DNA from: Chrysogorgia sp. JL179-B06
Lineage: Eukaryota > Cnidaria > Anthozoa > Scleralcyonacea > Chrysogorgiidae
Length of the DNA stretch: 64,000 nucleotides
Direction of reading: 5' to 3'
Assembly: GCA_035772405.1 (NCBI GenBank)
Contig: JAYKKM010000174.1
Span: 162,001 to 226,000, forward strand
Made by a program: the position numbers and the translations under genes. Shown here piece after piece: positions 33,620 through 46,284 of the stretch (within the stretch, counting starts at the first letter, position 1; each line of letters begins with the position of its first letter). The notes beneath the pieces are model-generated. The model ran no database searches. It was not told where the DNA came from and saw only the letters and a list, made by a program, of their open reading frames with translations.

Positions 33620-36600
33620 GACAAAAATATGTTTTTCACTTTCAATATGTTCGACACTGGCCTTGGTCCCTCCTTCCACGCTCCTTTCTACTGCCCACAG
33701 ACCCTCCCCCCACTCTATAAATTATTGCAACCAATCAAAAGTTCAGGACACATTACGCGTATGACAACAAAGTTTACAAACAACCAATTATATAGTTGAA
33801 ATATTGGGTTTGGAAGAAGGGTTATAGTGTTTATTGATTTCAGGGTTAGTACTAGAGTCTTCGTTCCTGTGAAGCGACTAAATCCCGAGAAAACATGATG
33901 CGATAGTTATGACTATCCGCCATATTGTCTTCCGGAGCTTTGACCACTTTGACCTGACTCATGATGACATCCGTCAATGTAGACACGTACACAGAAATCG
34001 TCTTGGGAAAACTAATAGGTATAGCCGAACTTAGGGATTTAGGGTGTAGGATTAGTATTAGGGTTACGATTTGGATGGACAAGGCTAATAGCGAGACTGG
34101 ATTTGATATTAATAGCGAATTCGGAGTCGAGATATTTTTCCTACCTTATGTCTGACGAGCCAACACACCCTTCCGTTAATGAAAACTGTAAAGGTTAATC
34201 ACGTTTGCCGATATATCATAGTGGCGGTGGTCTGTTATATTTCCAGCGAATGGCCTTCGTCTGAGACTGAGTGAAAATAAAGGCCGGTGTCACAGGAAAT
34301 CCCGCCCCCCCCCCTCAGAAATTTGGTCCCCCCAAGAACACACTCCACTTTATCTCAGATAATGTGTGTAGATCATATACGCAGTGTAATATATTTTCGG
34401 CCGTGAAATATATTTTCGGTAGTGCATTATGTTCTCTGCAGTAAAATATGTTTTCGGTAGTAAAATATATTTTCGGCAATGAATATTATTTTCGGCGGTG
34501 AAATACGTTCTCTGCGGAACAGGAATGCATGGCATGTAGTAATATTTTTGACTACTCGAGTATCGCGCTTTTCGTTTGTGTCAGAATTATTTCGCAAGTC
34601 TTCTAACCATTGACGATTGTGCTCTGTTTACGCGAAATGCTTTTGCGGTGGGCCAATTATTTGGGGGGCCAAATTTCCTGGGAGCCGGACCATGACTAGA
34701 TAAAATAAACGGAGCTAACTAACATTTTACTCATGTAATACCATGATGACCTCGGGTTCTTTTGTTCTCGCCGGGTGGTTTAATCACGATATTCCCGGCT
34801 TTAGCGGGGAGATCTCTAAATCTCCCGGCAAAGCCGGGCAGATTTCTAATTTCTCCCTGATTAAAATTCATGAGCCAAAATTCAAAGACACGACAAAGAG
34901 TTTTGTTAATACGTTTTACACAACAAACAAAATAATTACACTACAATGTTAATGACAGTAAGATAAAGTGTTAACAATTATATTAATTTCCTACAATGGA
35001 AAATTGTTGAATACATCACTGATCATGCATTGTATTACACAATACTCCTACTATCAATTAGTTTTGTACAATGAAAACACTAGTTTCACCTCGGTCATCA
35101 TGGTATTACAAACTAATACAATGGTTTTTAAGAATATAGTGATCAAATCTCCCGCAAACCGCGGAATGTTTGTGAAAGTCCCTCGGGACGCCTTCGGGCT
35201 TCGCCCTCATGCTTTCCCTCGGGACTTTCACAAACATTCCTCGGTTTGCGGGAGATTTAATCACTATATTCTTAAAAACCATTGTATTACTTATAATAAA
35301 TTTCTGTGTCCACTACACGAAGTAAGAGCCCAAACGCCTCACCTCCGACACATACAACAATTATTTCGACAGCACAGCAATCTTTGTTATCTTACAGCAA
35401 TGTTTTGGCTAGGATTGCAATATTGCTAATTTCTCTTGCTCCGCCAAAACATTGAAAACATTGATCGCAGAGAAAGGAGTTCTATGACTCGAAAAAACAC
35501 ATTGCCCATACAACATTAGAACCATAAATATCTTTTCAAGTGGCTAAAAGTGTACATTTCCTGTCTGTGATCATGCGATGAACCTCATGAAATCGGCTAG
35601 TCACGTCAAATCTCAAGATTTGCCGTGACTAACTATTTATCTCTGTCTACACCTAGAAGCGGCAAATGTCGAATAAAAATGCTGATTCGACAAGTTCAGC
35701 TTCTGGTGTGCTTTGGGGGTCTTGCTAATAGACAAAATATAATCTAAAGATTGACAGCTCTAAAGCTCGAGCCATGAGTCGATAGACAATACAAAAGTGA
35801 AATCAAAAGAGATGACGTGAGATAAATGAAGCAAGAAAAGTGAAACAAGGAAAATAATCAAAGTGAGAAAAGTACAGTATAGAATGTAATGAGAGAAGAT
35901 GATTAAGAAATGTGATTTGAATTATTACGTGACAAGACAATTAAAAACAACATTTATGGTCAACTTATTATTTACAGGGTTTACTGGGTTGGGAATATTT
36001 TAAAACTAAATTCAAATATTTTCATGACCTGCTCTAACAGGGAATGCATTTTTTGAAGCATAATTGGTGAATTGTTGATTGAATTGTGGGTAAAAAATTG
36101 TGAATATTTGTTGACCTTGTGAGATCATGGGCACGTTGGCTGGTGCATTTCCACACTGGTGAGACAGTCTCGTCTCCTGTTTCACTCCAACCTCGTTCCC
36201 AGGGCATTTTGCCTCCACGGTGGAAGGTCGGCGAAAATGGCCCTGGGATCGGCTGGTCACATGATAATATCTGGGTGTTTTGATATGATAATTTATGATA
36301 ATTTATGATAATTTAGGTCATTTGTCTTTGTTTATGAAACACTCTGTAGACTTGTTCATGTAAAGCATTCATCCTAAAAGCAACTAATTCATAATACAGC
36401 CATGATTATCTCATAAATATTATTGAGGAACAAGTATATATCGAATGCAGTTCTTGACAATTAACCAAAGCCCTTATATTTCTTATTTGCGGTAAAATTT
36501 AAAGGCGAGAAAACTTCTTAACATGTGGATTTAGATGAATAAATTATACTCTAGCTGAATTAATCGAGTTTAAGAACTGGCCAATAAGAATATGGAATTG

Positions 36601-36850
36601 AGCAGCCGATCACAGGGCCATTTTCGCCAACCTTCCGCCGTGGAGGCAAAATGTCCTGGTTACGAGGTTGGTTTCACACATGAACAGAAATAATGTAAGA
36701 AGATTTCATTTACTGTTTTTACCTACCATATAGCTTTTGCTTTTTATTCATAGATCTGCTAGTTTTCCAACCCAAAAAATGTTTTGACATTTTTATAGAT
36801 GTGAATTTATTATACCTTAACTACATGAGCAAAATCAATAAAATATGACA
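33620..36850. other. Intergenic region with tandem and palindromic repeats
   Basis: 34395-34505: short tandem repeat of a TATTTTCGG-containing unit of about 27 bp. 35117-35290: palindrome with AGAATATAGTGATCAAATC and its inverse around a GCCTTCGGGCTTCGCCC centre. About 36156-36665: a MITE pair with CCGTGGAGGCAAAATG arms in inverse orientation. No coding gene recognised. An open frame at 33855-34082 on the minus strand has no family resemblance. Confidence 0.5.
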
Positions 36851-36885
36851 GAAATTTCTATATTAAAATAGTAATGATCAATGTT

Positions 36886-39863
36886 TTACTGTTTCTCTCC
36901 CACATTACGTGATGAAGACATCATTTTATACAGAGCTACTGCGATGATCCCAATACCGATTGCCACAGGGATAAACCATGCCAATACACTACTAAAGAAA
37001 ATGAAAAGATATACTAGGATATATCATCTTGTACATGGGTGAAAAAATATATATCATCTTGTACATGGGTGTTACACACCAGGCAAAATTTTGTGCAACT
37101 TGACTCACAAAGTTTTGCCATCTTTGTGTTTAACACAAGGTACACATGCACGTCCAGTCTCACAAGAGGAAAATTGCGAGACAAGTTGCAGATGGGGGTG
37201 TTACACAGTGTGCAACGCTGAAAATAGTTACTGCAATCATTGCCGAAAGTAGAACTACATTCTACTTTCTGCAACGATTGCAGCAACTTGTGTTGCAACA
37301 CTTTCCACCGTTGCAAGGTATGTTAAACTTTGCAATATTGGTTTGTGCAACTTGTCTCACAACGGCATTTGCGAAACAAGTGACACGAAAAATATCACAG
37401 TGTAACAGCGCCTTTAGACACAAGATGCACTCTGGGATGGTTTTTGCTCATCCAGCAAATAAATATATTCTTCAAAAATTGACTTAGTTTAGGGTTAATC
37501 TGATAGACAGGACTTAAGATATATTGTTAACCTATGAATGTGTTTTATTTTACAAATCTTATCCATTCTCCAAACACCTGCTATAATCATATTTACCTTT
37601 TTGAGCCATCTCGAGATTCCTCATTACTGCTAGGCCTTGAAAAGAAATTCAAAAAACCTGACATTGACCGGACGATACTTTCCCGTGATGCAACTCTACT
37701 GCACTGGTGTTATTTCTCTGAGTTATAATTCAAAAATATAGTAATAAGTCAAAAATGTTTTCAAAACATATTAGAATATTTTCCAGCTTTCACATGCAGA
37801 CATACCTTGTAGTCCTCTCTGTCTTCCTAAAAATATTGAAATGACAACAATTATTATAGTGCTGTGCGCCGGAGTGCCAGAGCGCTGCCAGAGCTCTGGC
37901 ATTTTTTGTGCAGACAGGCCGGAGCCGGGGTTGGGTTGTTTTTTTCCCGCTCAGGCTGGAAAGTCAGAATGACAAAAAATATGACAATTTCAACGAAGCG
38001 TAATTTGTTCACAAATAATGGCAACACTGAATTTGCTGAATGTGCATCCCTAATAGAAAAAGTCTATAGGCCTGCCTATATGCATGTCTATAGGCAACCT
38101 ATAGGATCCTATAAGAAACTTCTATAGGCAACCTATAGAGAAACCTATTAGCCTATACGTGTAGATGCCTATAGGTGCCTATAGGCTTCTATAGGCAATT
38201 GGAACATTGCCTATAGGTGACCTATAAGGTGCCTATAGACTTTTTCTGTAAGAGATATGATCTGAAGTCTTATCTGTTGAGTCAAACCATTTCAAAGTGG
38301 AGGGGTCAAATTTTCCAGAAGGGCATTGAAAAAAACCAACACATATTGATATAGTCCAATGCAGACAAACAAGATAGTATTTCTATTTTTGTTCACCATT
38401 TTTGAGTGCTTGTAGCAAAACAGGTCAATGTTTGAATCCCAAAATGGAAATTTCAGGAGGGAGGGGTTTCTAGACAAGTTGCCTTCTGTGGGGGGGAGGG
38501 AAAGGATATTTTCTAGAACTACACATTATATATATTATTCCTGTAGATACCACTTACCTCCCTTAAATCTCCAATATAATAATCCTTCATTAACTCACGA
38601 GCATCTTCCGAGTGTCCAACATCTTCAAATGCTTCTGTTGACAGTTGACCTGAATAATGTTATTTTAAAAAAGTAGAACTTGTAAAATCCTGTCACTAGT
38701 GGTTAATTAATATGGAATTGTATATATTGTTTTACCTGCTTGTTCTAACAATACCTCCTCACCACCTGGATGCTAGCGAAAATAAATCCAAACAAAAAAC
38801 ATTGTCAATGTTGTTTGATATATCGAAAAGAAGTTGATAAGTATAATAACAGCTGAACCTCACAAAAACTCACAGGAACTGTGGTACATCCTAGTTAATA
38901 GTACAGTAGTTAATAGTACATTACTTGATAGTTGATAATAGTAATATAAATAGTACAGTACAAAAAACATTGTCAATATTGCTTGATATATCGAAAAGAA
39001 GTTGATAAGTAATAACAGCTAAACCTCACAAAAACTCACAGGAACTGTGGGACATCCTAGTTAATAGTACAGTAGTTAATAGTACATTACTTGATAGTTG
39101 ATAATAGTAATATAAATAGTACAGTACAAAAAACATTGTCAATATTGCTTGATATATCGAAAAGAAGTTGATAAGTAATAACAGCTGAACCTCACAAAAA
39201 CTCACAGGAACTGTGGTACATCCTAGTTAATAGTACAGTAGTTAATAGTACATTACTTGATAATAGTAATAATAGTACAGTACAAAAAACATTGTCAATA
39301 TTGCTTGATATATCAAAAAGAAGTTGATAACAGCTGAACCTCACAAAAACTCACAGGAACTGTGGTACATGTATTATTATAAACACATGGGGAATTTCTG
39401 CCTAGTTAATAGATTCTTTTAGGATTCGAAATCAGCTGAACCCCATTGTATTATCGAGTATAAGTATTGTTCCGGGACATGTATCTTTTGAGACTCGTGT
39501 AAATATATTACTTACACAACATGCGGTACACTTGTACTACAACACTGTGCACACACATCCCGATAAGCTTTTTAAACTTTTATGCTTCACAAACTGGCAA
39601 ACTACCAACATAGCCATATTCTTTCAAACTTTCTTCAACTAGAAATAGCTAACCTCATCTTGCTATAAATGATTTCCACACCAATAAACTTGAGAACTAG
39701 ATATTTATTGGAACTGGAAGTCGACCCTCGGCCTCACCTCATCCACAAACTCCGTGACATCGTAAACCTTGTCATGTATTGCAAGCCACAAAGATTTCAA
39801 AGTGTTGTGTTTCTCGACTTCTTCGAGAGAGATCGTGGTTTTTGGTTCCTCGTTTGTCGACAT
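36886..39863 (-). CDS. Cytochrome b5, membrane-anchored, tandem copy 1 (136 aa, 6 exons)
   Basis: Haem electron carrier with a C-terminal tail anchor (CYB5A/CYB5B type). Exons in transcript order: 39738-39863, 38736-38772, 38558-38649, 37806-37822, 37597-37629, 36886-36991. The total is 411 nt and phase is kept throughout. Axial haem ligands are His43 ([13 protein letters not shown]) and His67 ([11 protein letters not shown]), 24 residues apart. The tail has WFIPVAIGIGIIAVALY as the membrane segment and a short polar end. The fourth exon is only 17 nt (TERTT plus two bases). Reading it in this frame makes its one difference from copy 2 synonymous (GAG/GAA), which supports it. An upstream in-frame Met (39915-39917) exists, but MSTNEEP is the usual type of start. 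Confidence 0.88.
37045..37420. mobile_element. GTGTTACAC...GTGTAACAGCGCC MITE (in copy 1)
   Basis: Starts GGGTGTTACACACCAGGCAA and ends ACAGTGTAACAGCGCC. Internal inverted arms surround AAGTAGAACTACATTCTACT. A shortened, more diverged orthologue is at 41358-41662 in the second unit. Confidence 0.7.
38055..38245. repeat. CTATAGG-rich tandem tract (copy 1)
   Basis: About a dozen imperfect GCCTATAGG / CCTATAGGCAACC units. Each unit is itself nearly palindromic (CCTATAGG). The matching tract in unit 2 lies at 42335-42535. Confidence 0.8.
38790..39375. repeat. VNTR of about 165 bp, about 3.5 units (cytochrome b5 copy 1 intron 1)
   Basis: The unit includes ACATTGTCAATATTGCTTGA, AACAGCTGAACCTCACAAAA and AGTTAATAGTACAGTAGTTA. 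In the second gene copy the array (44095-44520) has about one unit fewer. Confidence 0.88.
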
Positions 39864-39954
39864 ATTCAAAGTGACTACCACGGTGTTGCAATTTCGTGGA
39901 GTACTGAGAGGTACCAATCGGCGGGCGGCGAGCGGAGATAAGACCCTGGGTACG

Positions 39955-40830
39955 AGGTTGGTACCAGTGAGCTCTATATATATATATATATCTGGAGGGC
40001 TATCTGCCAGTCATTGGCCAGGCAAAAAGTGAAGCCCAAGATGGCCGACTTTGCACGTCAGTTTCAGTCCCCTACGCGGTTTATATATAAGTACAAACCG
40101 CGCAGGGGACTGAAACTGACGTGCAAAGTCGGCCATCTTGGGCTTCACTTTTTGCTCGGGCAGATAGCCCTCCAGATATATATATATATAGAGCTCACTG
40201 GTTGGTACCAATCCAGGCAGCCCGGACGTTGAGGGAGGCCGAGTCAGCGATGTATCAGCGGTTTCGCATAAAAAGTTCTTGAAAACAAAATCAGATACTC
40301 CAGCAGGAGAATATTTCTTGCCAAGATGGGATTGATTTAAAAAAATATAAATTGCTGTATAACTACAAATTTAGTACGATAACTGGAACTATAAAGGATC
40401 GTTGATGATGTTTAGACTTACATAAATTAATGATAACCCAGCAGTCCTTCACGTTGAAAGCCACAACTTATTGGAATTGTTAAGGCATTGTAAGCAGTAA
40501 ATTATTGGATTGTAACCGACCCCAAAACAACAAAGATCCTAACCCCCCGCCTAACGAGTTTTAAGACACGACCCAACTGATCCCCCACCCTCTTCTCCCA
40601 TAATTAGAGTCCTTAGTATATAGCGGGTAAGTAGGGTTAGAAAACTCGTTAGGAGGGGGGTTAGGATCTTTGTTGTTTTTGGGGTCGGTTACAATCCAAT
40701 AATTTACTGTTTAATACAATGTCAAGTAATTTGTGGCTTACAACGTGAGGGACGGCTGTGCTGTTGGAGTATCTGATGAACATTTTTATGCGAAATCGCT
40801 GACTCGGCCTCCCTCAACGTCCGTGGAAGA
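39955..40830. mobile_element. Two nested/adjacent large palindromes between the duplicated units
   Basis: 39958-40207: arms of about 110 bp (GTTGGTACC, AGCTCTATATATATA, AAGATGGCCGACTTTGCACG and inverse). 40220-40826: arms ACGTTGAGGGAGGCCGAGTC and inverse, with an inner inverted pair ATTGGATTGTAACCGACCCC and inverse (about 40502-40702). Confidence 0.8.
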
Positions 40831-41206
40831 GTTATACCCCTCCCAGGGCCATTTTTGCCGACCTTCCGCCGTGGAGGCAAAATGTCCTGGGAACGAGGTT
40901 GGTTTCACACATGAACAGAAATAATGTAAGAAGAAAATTTTTGGTTTTGTGTTTTTTCTGTTAGAAAACTGAAACTATGGGAGAAATTATATGAAATTAT
41001 ATTTAAAAGGAAAAAGGATGACAATTTCATTTACTGTTTTTACCTACCGTATTGCTTTTGCTTTTTATTCATAGATCTGCTATTTTTCCAACCCAAAAAA
41101 TGTTTTGACATTTTTATAGATGTGAATTTATTATACCTTAACTACATGAGCAAAATCAATAAAATATGACAGAAATTTCTATATTAAAATTGTAATGATC
41201 AATGTT

Positions 41207-44200
41207 TTACTGTTTCTTTTCCACATTATGTGATGAAGATATCATTTTATGCAGAGCTACTGCGATGATCCCAAATACCCATTGCCACAGGGATATAAAC
41301 CATGCCAATACACTAATAAAGAAAATGAAAAGATATACTAGGATATATCATCTTGTACATGGTGTTTTTGTGCAACTTGAATCACAAAGTTTCGCCATCT
41401 TTATGCACGTCCAGTCTCCCAAGAGGAAAATTGCGAGACAAGTTGCAGATGGGGGTGTTACACAGTGTGCAATGCTGAAAATAGTTGCTGCAATCATTGC
41501 CGAAAGTAGAACTACATTCTACTTTCTGCAACGATTGCAGCAACTTGTGTTCCACCGTTGCAAGGCATGTTAAACTTTGCAATATTGGTTTGTGCAACTT
41601 AATTGTCTCGCAACGGCATTGCGAAACAAGTTACATGAAAAATAGCATCGTGTAACAGCGCCTTTAGACACAAGATTGGTATGGTTTTTGCTCATTCAGC
41701 AAAGAAATATATTGGATGGTTTTTGCTCATTCAGCAAAGAAATATATTCTTCAAAAATTGACTTAGTTTAGGGTTAATCTGAGAGACAGGACTTAAGATA
41801 TATTGTTAACCTATGAATGTGTTTTATTTTACAAATCTTATGCATTCTCCAAACAACTGCTATAATCATACATATTTACCTTTTCGAGCCATCTCGAGAT
41901 TCCTCATTACTGCTAGTAGCCTTGAAAAGAAATTCAAAAAACCTGATATTGACTGGACGATACTTTCCCGTGATGCAACTCCACTGCACTGGTGTTATTT
42001 CTCTGAGTTATAATTCCAAAATATAGTTATAAGTCAAAAAGCTTACAAAACATATTAGAATATTTTCCAGCTTTCACAGACATACCTTGTAGTCCTTTCT
42101 GTCTTCCTAAAAATATTGAAATGACAAAAATTATTATAGTGCTGTGCGCCGGAGTGCCAGAGCACTGCCAGAGCTCCGGCATTTTTTGTGCAGACAGGCC
42201 GGAGCTGGGGTTGGGTAGTTTTTTCCCGCTCAGGCTGGAAAGTCAAAATGACAAAAAATATGACAATTTCTACGAAGCGTAATTTGTTCACAAATAATGG
42301 CAACACTGAATTTGCTGAATGCACACCCTAACAAAAAAGTCTATAGGCCTGCCTATATGCATGTCTACAGGCAACCTATAGGATCCTATAGGATCCTATA
42401 CGAAACTTCTATAGGCAATTGGAACATTTTCTATAGGCAACCCATAGAGAAACCTATTAGCCTATAGATGCCTATAGGTTTCTATAGGCAATTGGAACGT
42501 TGCCTATAGGTGCCTATACCTATAGACTTTTTCTGTAAGAGATATGATCTGAAGTCTTATCTGTTGAGTCAAACCATTTCAGCTACCGTAAATGGTCAAA
42601 TTAACAGAAACGGCAAAGTTAATACTCAGGAGTTATTGGACTATTGGTATCGCCACAAAAACGAATGCTTTGACACATCTAGCTCTCTCGTATTTTTCTT
42701 GTCCACTGTCCTCTGTCACTTCTTAACGATCTTTTCGTTGACGAGGAACATTGTCTCAAAGAAACGCTGCACACCTCTTCCAGGAAACAATGGTCACTTA
42801 GCGTTCATTATCACGTGAGAGAATCAAAAATGAAAAGCAAGTGTGTGTGAATTTGTTTTTTGAGAAACAATTATTTTCTCCTATAAAAACCATTGGCAAT
42901 TTACACTTGTATTTATTCGTAACTTATTCAGCTCTATAAAGTTTTCCTCATTTCTGGCATTCCTGGTTGTTTTAGCATTGTGTTTGCTTGAATTGAGTCA
43001 CTTGACAGTTTTACGGCTTTCACCAGCCTCATACCCAGACGTCTTTGGGAAAGTTCACTGGGAGAAGACCCTGGGTAAAAATTTGAGGCGAATAATATCC
43101 GGTTGGACTTTATCCCCAGCAAGCCGGAGCCGGATATCAGAGCTGCATGTATACAGCTGTAGTGGCCAGAGCCAGAGCTGAAAAACCAGAGTTTGCATAC
43201 CTCTAAATTATTATATAGGAATACTATATTGAAATACAATTTATGCTGCACTTTGACATGTGCATTTAACCACAATTCATTATATGAAGTAAATATTGTA
43301 TTTTGTAGAAATATATCAGAAGATGGGGCTTTATGTTATTTGCATGTTTGTTATCGTTACGGGGCCGTTATTTGGCCTGAGCCCTGGGGCAGTTGCCCTG
43401 GCTGTCCTCCTCTCAGCATGGCTGCATGGAATGTATTGGAAGGGAGGGTGTTGGACACCAACATTTCCAAAGGAGTGGCTGATCGTGGAGGGGTCAAATT
43501 TTCCAAATGGGCATTGAAAAAACAACACATACCTGTATTGATATAGTCCAATGCAGACAAACAAGATAGTATTTATATTTTTGCTCACCGTTTTTGAGTG
43601 CTTGTAGCAAAAACATTTGAGCACTTGAAGTAAAACGTTACAATGCTGAAACTATTTGTTTTCCCCCATGCCATTCAAACATTTTTGGAACGCTCAAAAA
43701 TTCCAGGGGTTAGGTCAATGCTTGAATCCCAAAATGGAAATTTCAGGAGGGAGGGCTTTCTAGAAAAGTTGCCTTCTGTGGGGGGGGGGGGGGGGGGGGA
43801 GGGAAAGGATATTTTCTAGAACTACACATTATATATATTATTCCTGTAGATACCACTTCTTACCTCCCTTAAATCTCCAATATAATAATCCTTCATTAAC
43901 TCACGAGCGTCTTCCGAGTGTCCAACATCTTCAAATGCTTCTGTTGACAGTTGACCTGAATAATGTTATTTTAAAAAAGTAGAACTTGTAAAATCCTGTC
44001 ACTAGTGGTTAATTAATATGGAATTGTATATATTGTTTTACCTGCTTGTTCTAACAATACCTCCTCACCACCTGGATGCTAGCGAAAATAAATCCAAACA
44101 AAAAACATTGTCAATGTTGTTTGATATATCGAAAAGAAGTTGATAAGTATAATAACAGCTGAACCTCACAAAAACTCACAGGAACTGTGGTACATCCTAG

Positions 44201-45004
44201 TTAATAGTACAGTAGTTAATAGTACATTACTTGATAGTTGATAATAGTAATATAAATAGTACAGTACAAAAAACATTGTCAATATTGCTTGATATATCGA
44301 AAAGAAGTTGATAAGTAATAACAGCTGAACCTCACAAAAACTCACAGGAACTGTGGGACATCCTAGTTAATAGTACAGTAGTTAATAGTACAGTACTTGA
44401 TAATAGTAATAATAGTACAGTACAAAAAACATTGTCAATATTGCTTGATATATCAAAAAGAAGTTGATAACAGCTGAACCTCACGAAAACTCACAGGAAC
44501 TGTGGTACATGTATTATTATAAACACATGGGGAATTTCTGCCTAGTTAATAGATTATTTTAGGATTCGAAATCAGCTGTGCTACCCCATTGTATTATTAA
44601 GTATAAGTATTGTTCCAACGACATGTATCTTTTGAGACTCGTGTAATATTACTTACACAACATGCGGTACACTTGTACTACAACACTGTACACACACATC
44701 CCGATAAGCTTTTTAAACTTTTATGCTTCACAAACTTGCAAACTACCAACATAGCCATATTCTTTCAAACTTTCTTCAACTAGAAATAGCTAACCTCATC
44801 TTGCTATAAATGATTTCCACACCAATAAACTTGAGAACTAGATATTTATTGGAACTGGAAGTCGACCTTCGGCCTCACCTCATCCACAAACTCCGTGACA
44901 TCGTAAACCTTGTCATGTATTGCAAGCCACAAAGATTTCGAAGTGTTGTGTTTCTCGACTTCTTCAAGAGAGATCGTGGTTTTTGGTTCTTCGTTCGTCG
45001 ACAT
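41207..45004 (-). CDS. Cytochrome b5, tandem copy 2, with altered membrane anchor (6 exons)
   Basis: Exons in transcript order: 44879-45004, 44042-44078, 43864-43955, 42086-42102, 41880-41912, 41207-41312. The haem domain is almost identical to copy 1 (Leu22 to Ser in exon 1; both axial His kept). The last exon differs in two ways. Its acceptor has shifted by 3 nt (CTTTAG lost, TATTAG used). A +2 insertion followed by a +1 insertion leaves about seven codons out of frame before the frame returns, so WFIPVAIGIGII becomes [13 protein letters not shown]. The total length is the same as copy 1. It may still encode a tail-anchored protein, since the segment remains hydrophobic, or be on the way to a pseudogene. 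Confidence 0.78.
42575..43485. other. Insert of about 0.9 kb present only in the second duplicated unit
   Basis: Sequence flanking it is continuous in unit 1 (around 38293-38297). The insert has several short open frames but no family I recognise. It may be an insertion in unit 2 or a deletion in unit 1. A run of about 20 G follows at 43780-43799, outside the insert. Confidence 0.55.
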
Positions 45005-45059
45005 ATTCAAAGTGACTACCACGGTGTTGCAATTTCGTGGAGTACTGAGACTGGTACCA

Positions 45060-46284
45060 ACCCAGGCAGCCAGACAGCTTACCCCGGAAAAATTGGATGA
45101 AAGGGTAAATTTGAGGGAAATAAACTGTAAATTTGTGAATCTTGATGGCACAAACTCAGACAAGATGGAAATCTGTTGAAGAGTGTGATAGAGGGAAGAG
45201 ACTAAGAGGAAGAAAGAGAATGATGGTTGATAAGAGATCAAGGGTGGAAGGTCTTATTTCAATACCAAACAGGATGCAGAAGATAGAGATATTCTAGAGA
45301 GGAGCCAGCTTTGCTCTAACACCTGCAATGATGACTAGCTGAACACAAATGAGCTACTAGAAACAGGGACAGGACTAATCACATAGGCTGAATGTATCGC
45401 CTTTAACACAAACTACAAACAGCTACTTATATTAGAAAGTATGGTGGAATATAGACCTGCTTAACAGATCACAACAATTACCGACACCATACAAGAGACT
45501 TCTTTGTGTGCACCAAACAATAGACCTACCAACAAACAATACACGGTCCCACACCTGACGCAAAACCCACTCACATTGATTATGACACAAACAACCGATG
45601 ATGAGAAATATTGGCCCACGCTTAACGCATGACGCAAACCCTACTCACACTAATTATGACACAAACAAACAAATAAACAATGACATAATGACCAAGACGT
45701 GTATATAGGCAAACCCTGACAAACATGATTTACTCTGAAGATGACTGCCACTGAGGCTGTCGAAACATCAGTCACCAACAATATAGTCTTTCTGAAGACT
45801 ACAACCTGGACGATCAACTTCACACATCTAATGATGATAATATGATGGCACGACCCACATCATAATAGACATTCAGCAATCAGGGCATCTACGGTATAAG
45901 AGTGGGACTGTCACAAATTTCAAATGCCAAAATATATATCACTACCATATATTATATGAAACTTCTTATTGTTGAAACATTATAATTTTTATTTTATATG
46001 TGCTTAATCCTTTCGATCGCAGTCTTGACAATTGTCGAGGGTTAAGGAGATTACATGCATATGACTGATAAATAATTATTTTAAAATAAATTATTCCAAA
46101 AATTAAATTATACAATTGAATTATTAAAAATTACGTAAAAAGTCAACTATACATTATAATACATTTTGTAAAAAATTAGATCATAATAATCTGAGTTTCT
46201 AGATTTCTGTAAACTGTGAATACCAGCACAACCTTTTCTCTCTGTTTCATTCAAATTTGTGGAATACCATTAATGTTGTTACAC
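45060..46284. other. Intergenic region with Penelope-type remnant
   Basis: Around 45733-45775, CTGAAGATGACTGCC and GTCGAAACATCAGTC match the conserved end motif I associate with Penelope-like elements of aquatic invertebrates. No reverse transcriptase or other coding sequence is visible. Confidence 0.45.

Larger units (their letters stand above)
36590..39955. repeat. Segmental duplication, left unit
   Basis: This span and 40835-45055 match base for base over long stretches, including exons, introns, a CTATAGG tandem tract and a VNTR. The offset between the two start codons is 5141 bp. Copy 2 has an extra insert at about 42575-43485. Copy 1 has more VNTR units. Confidence 0.9.
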
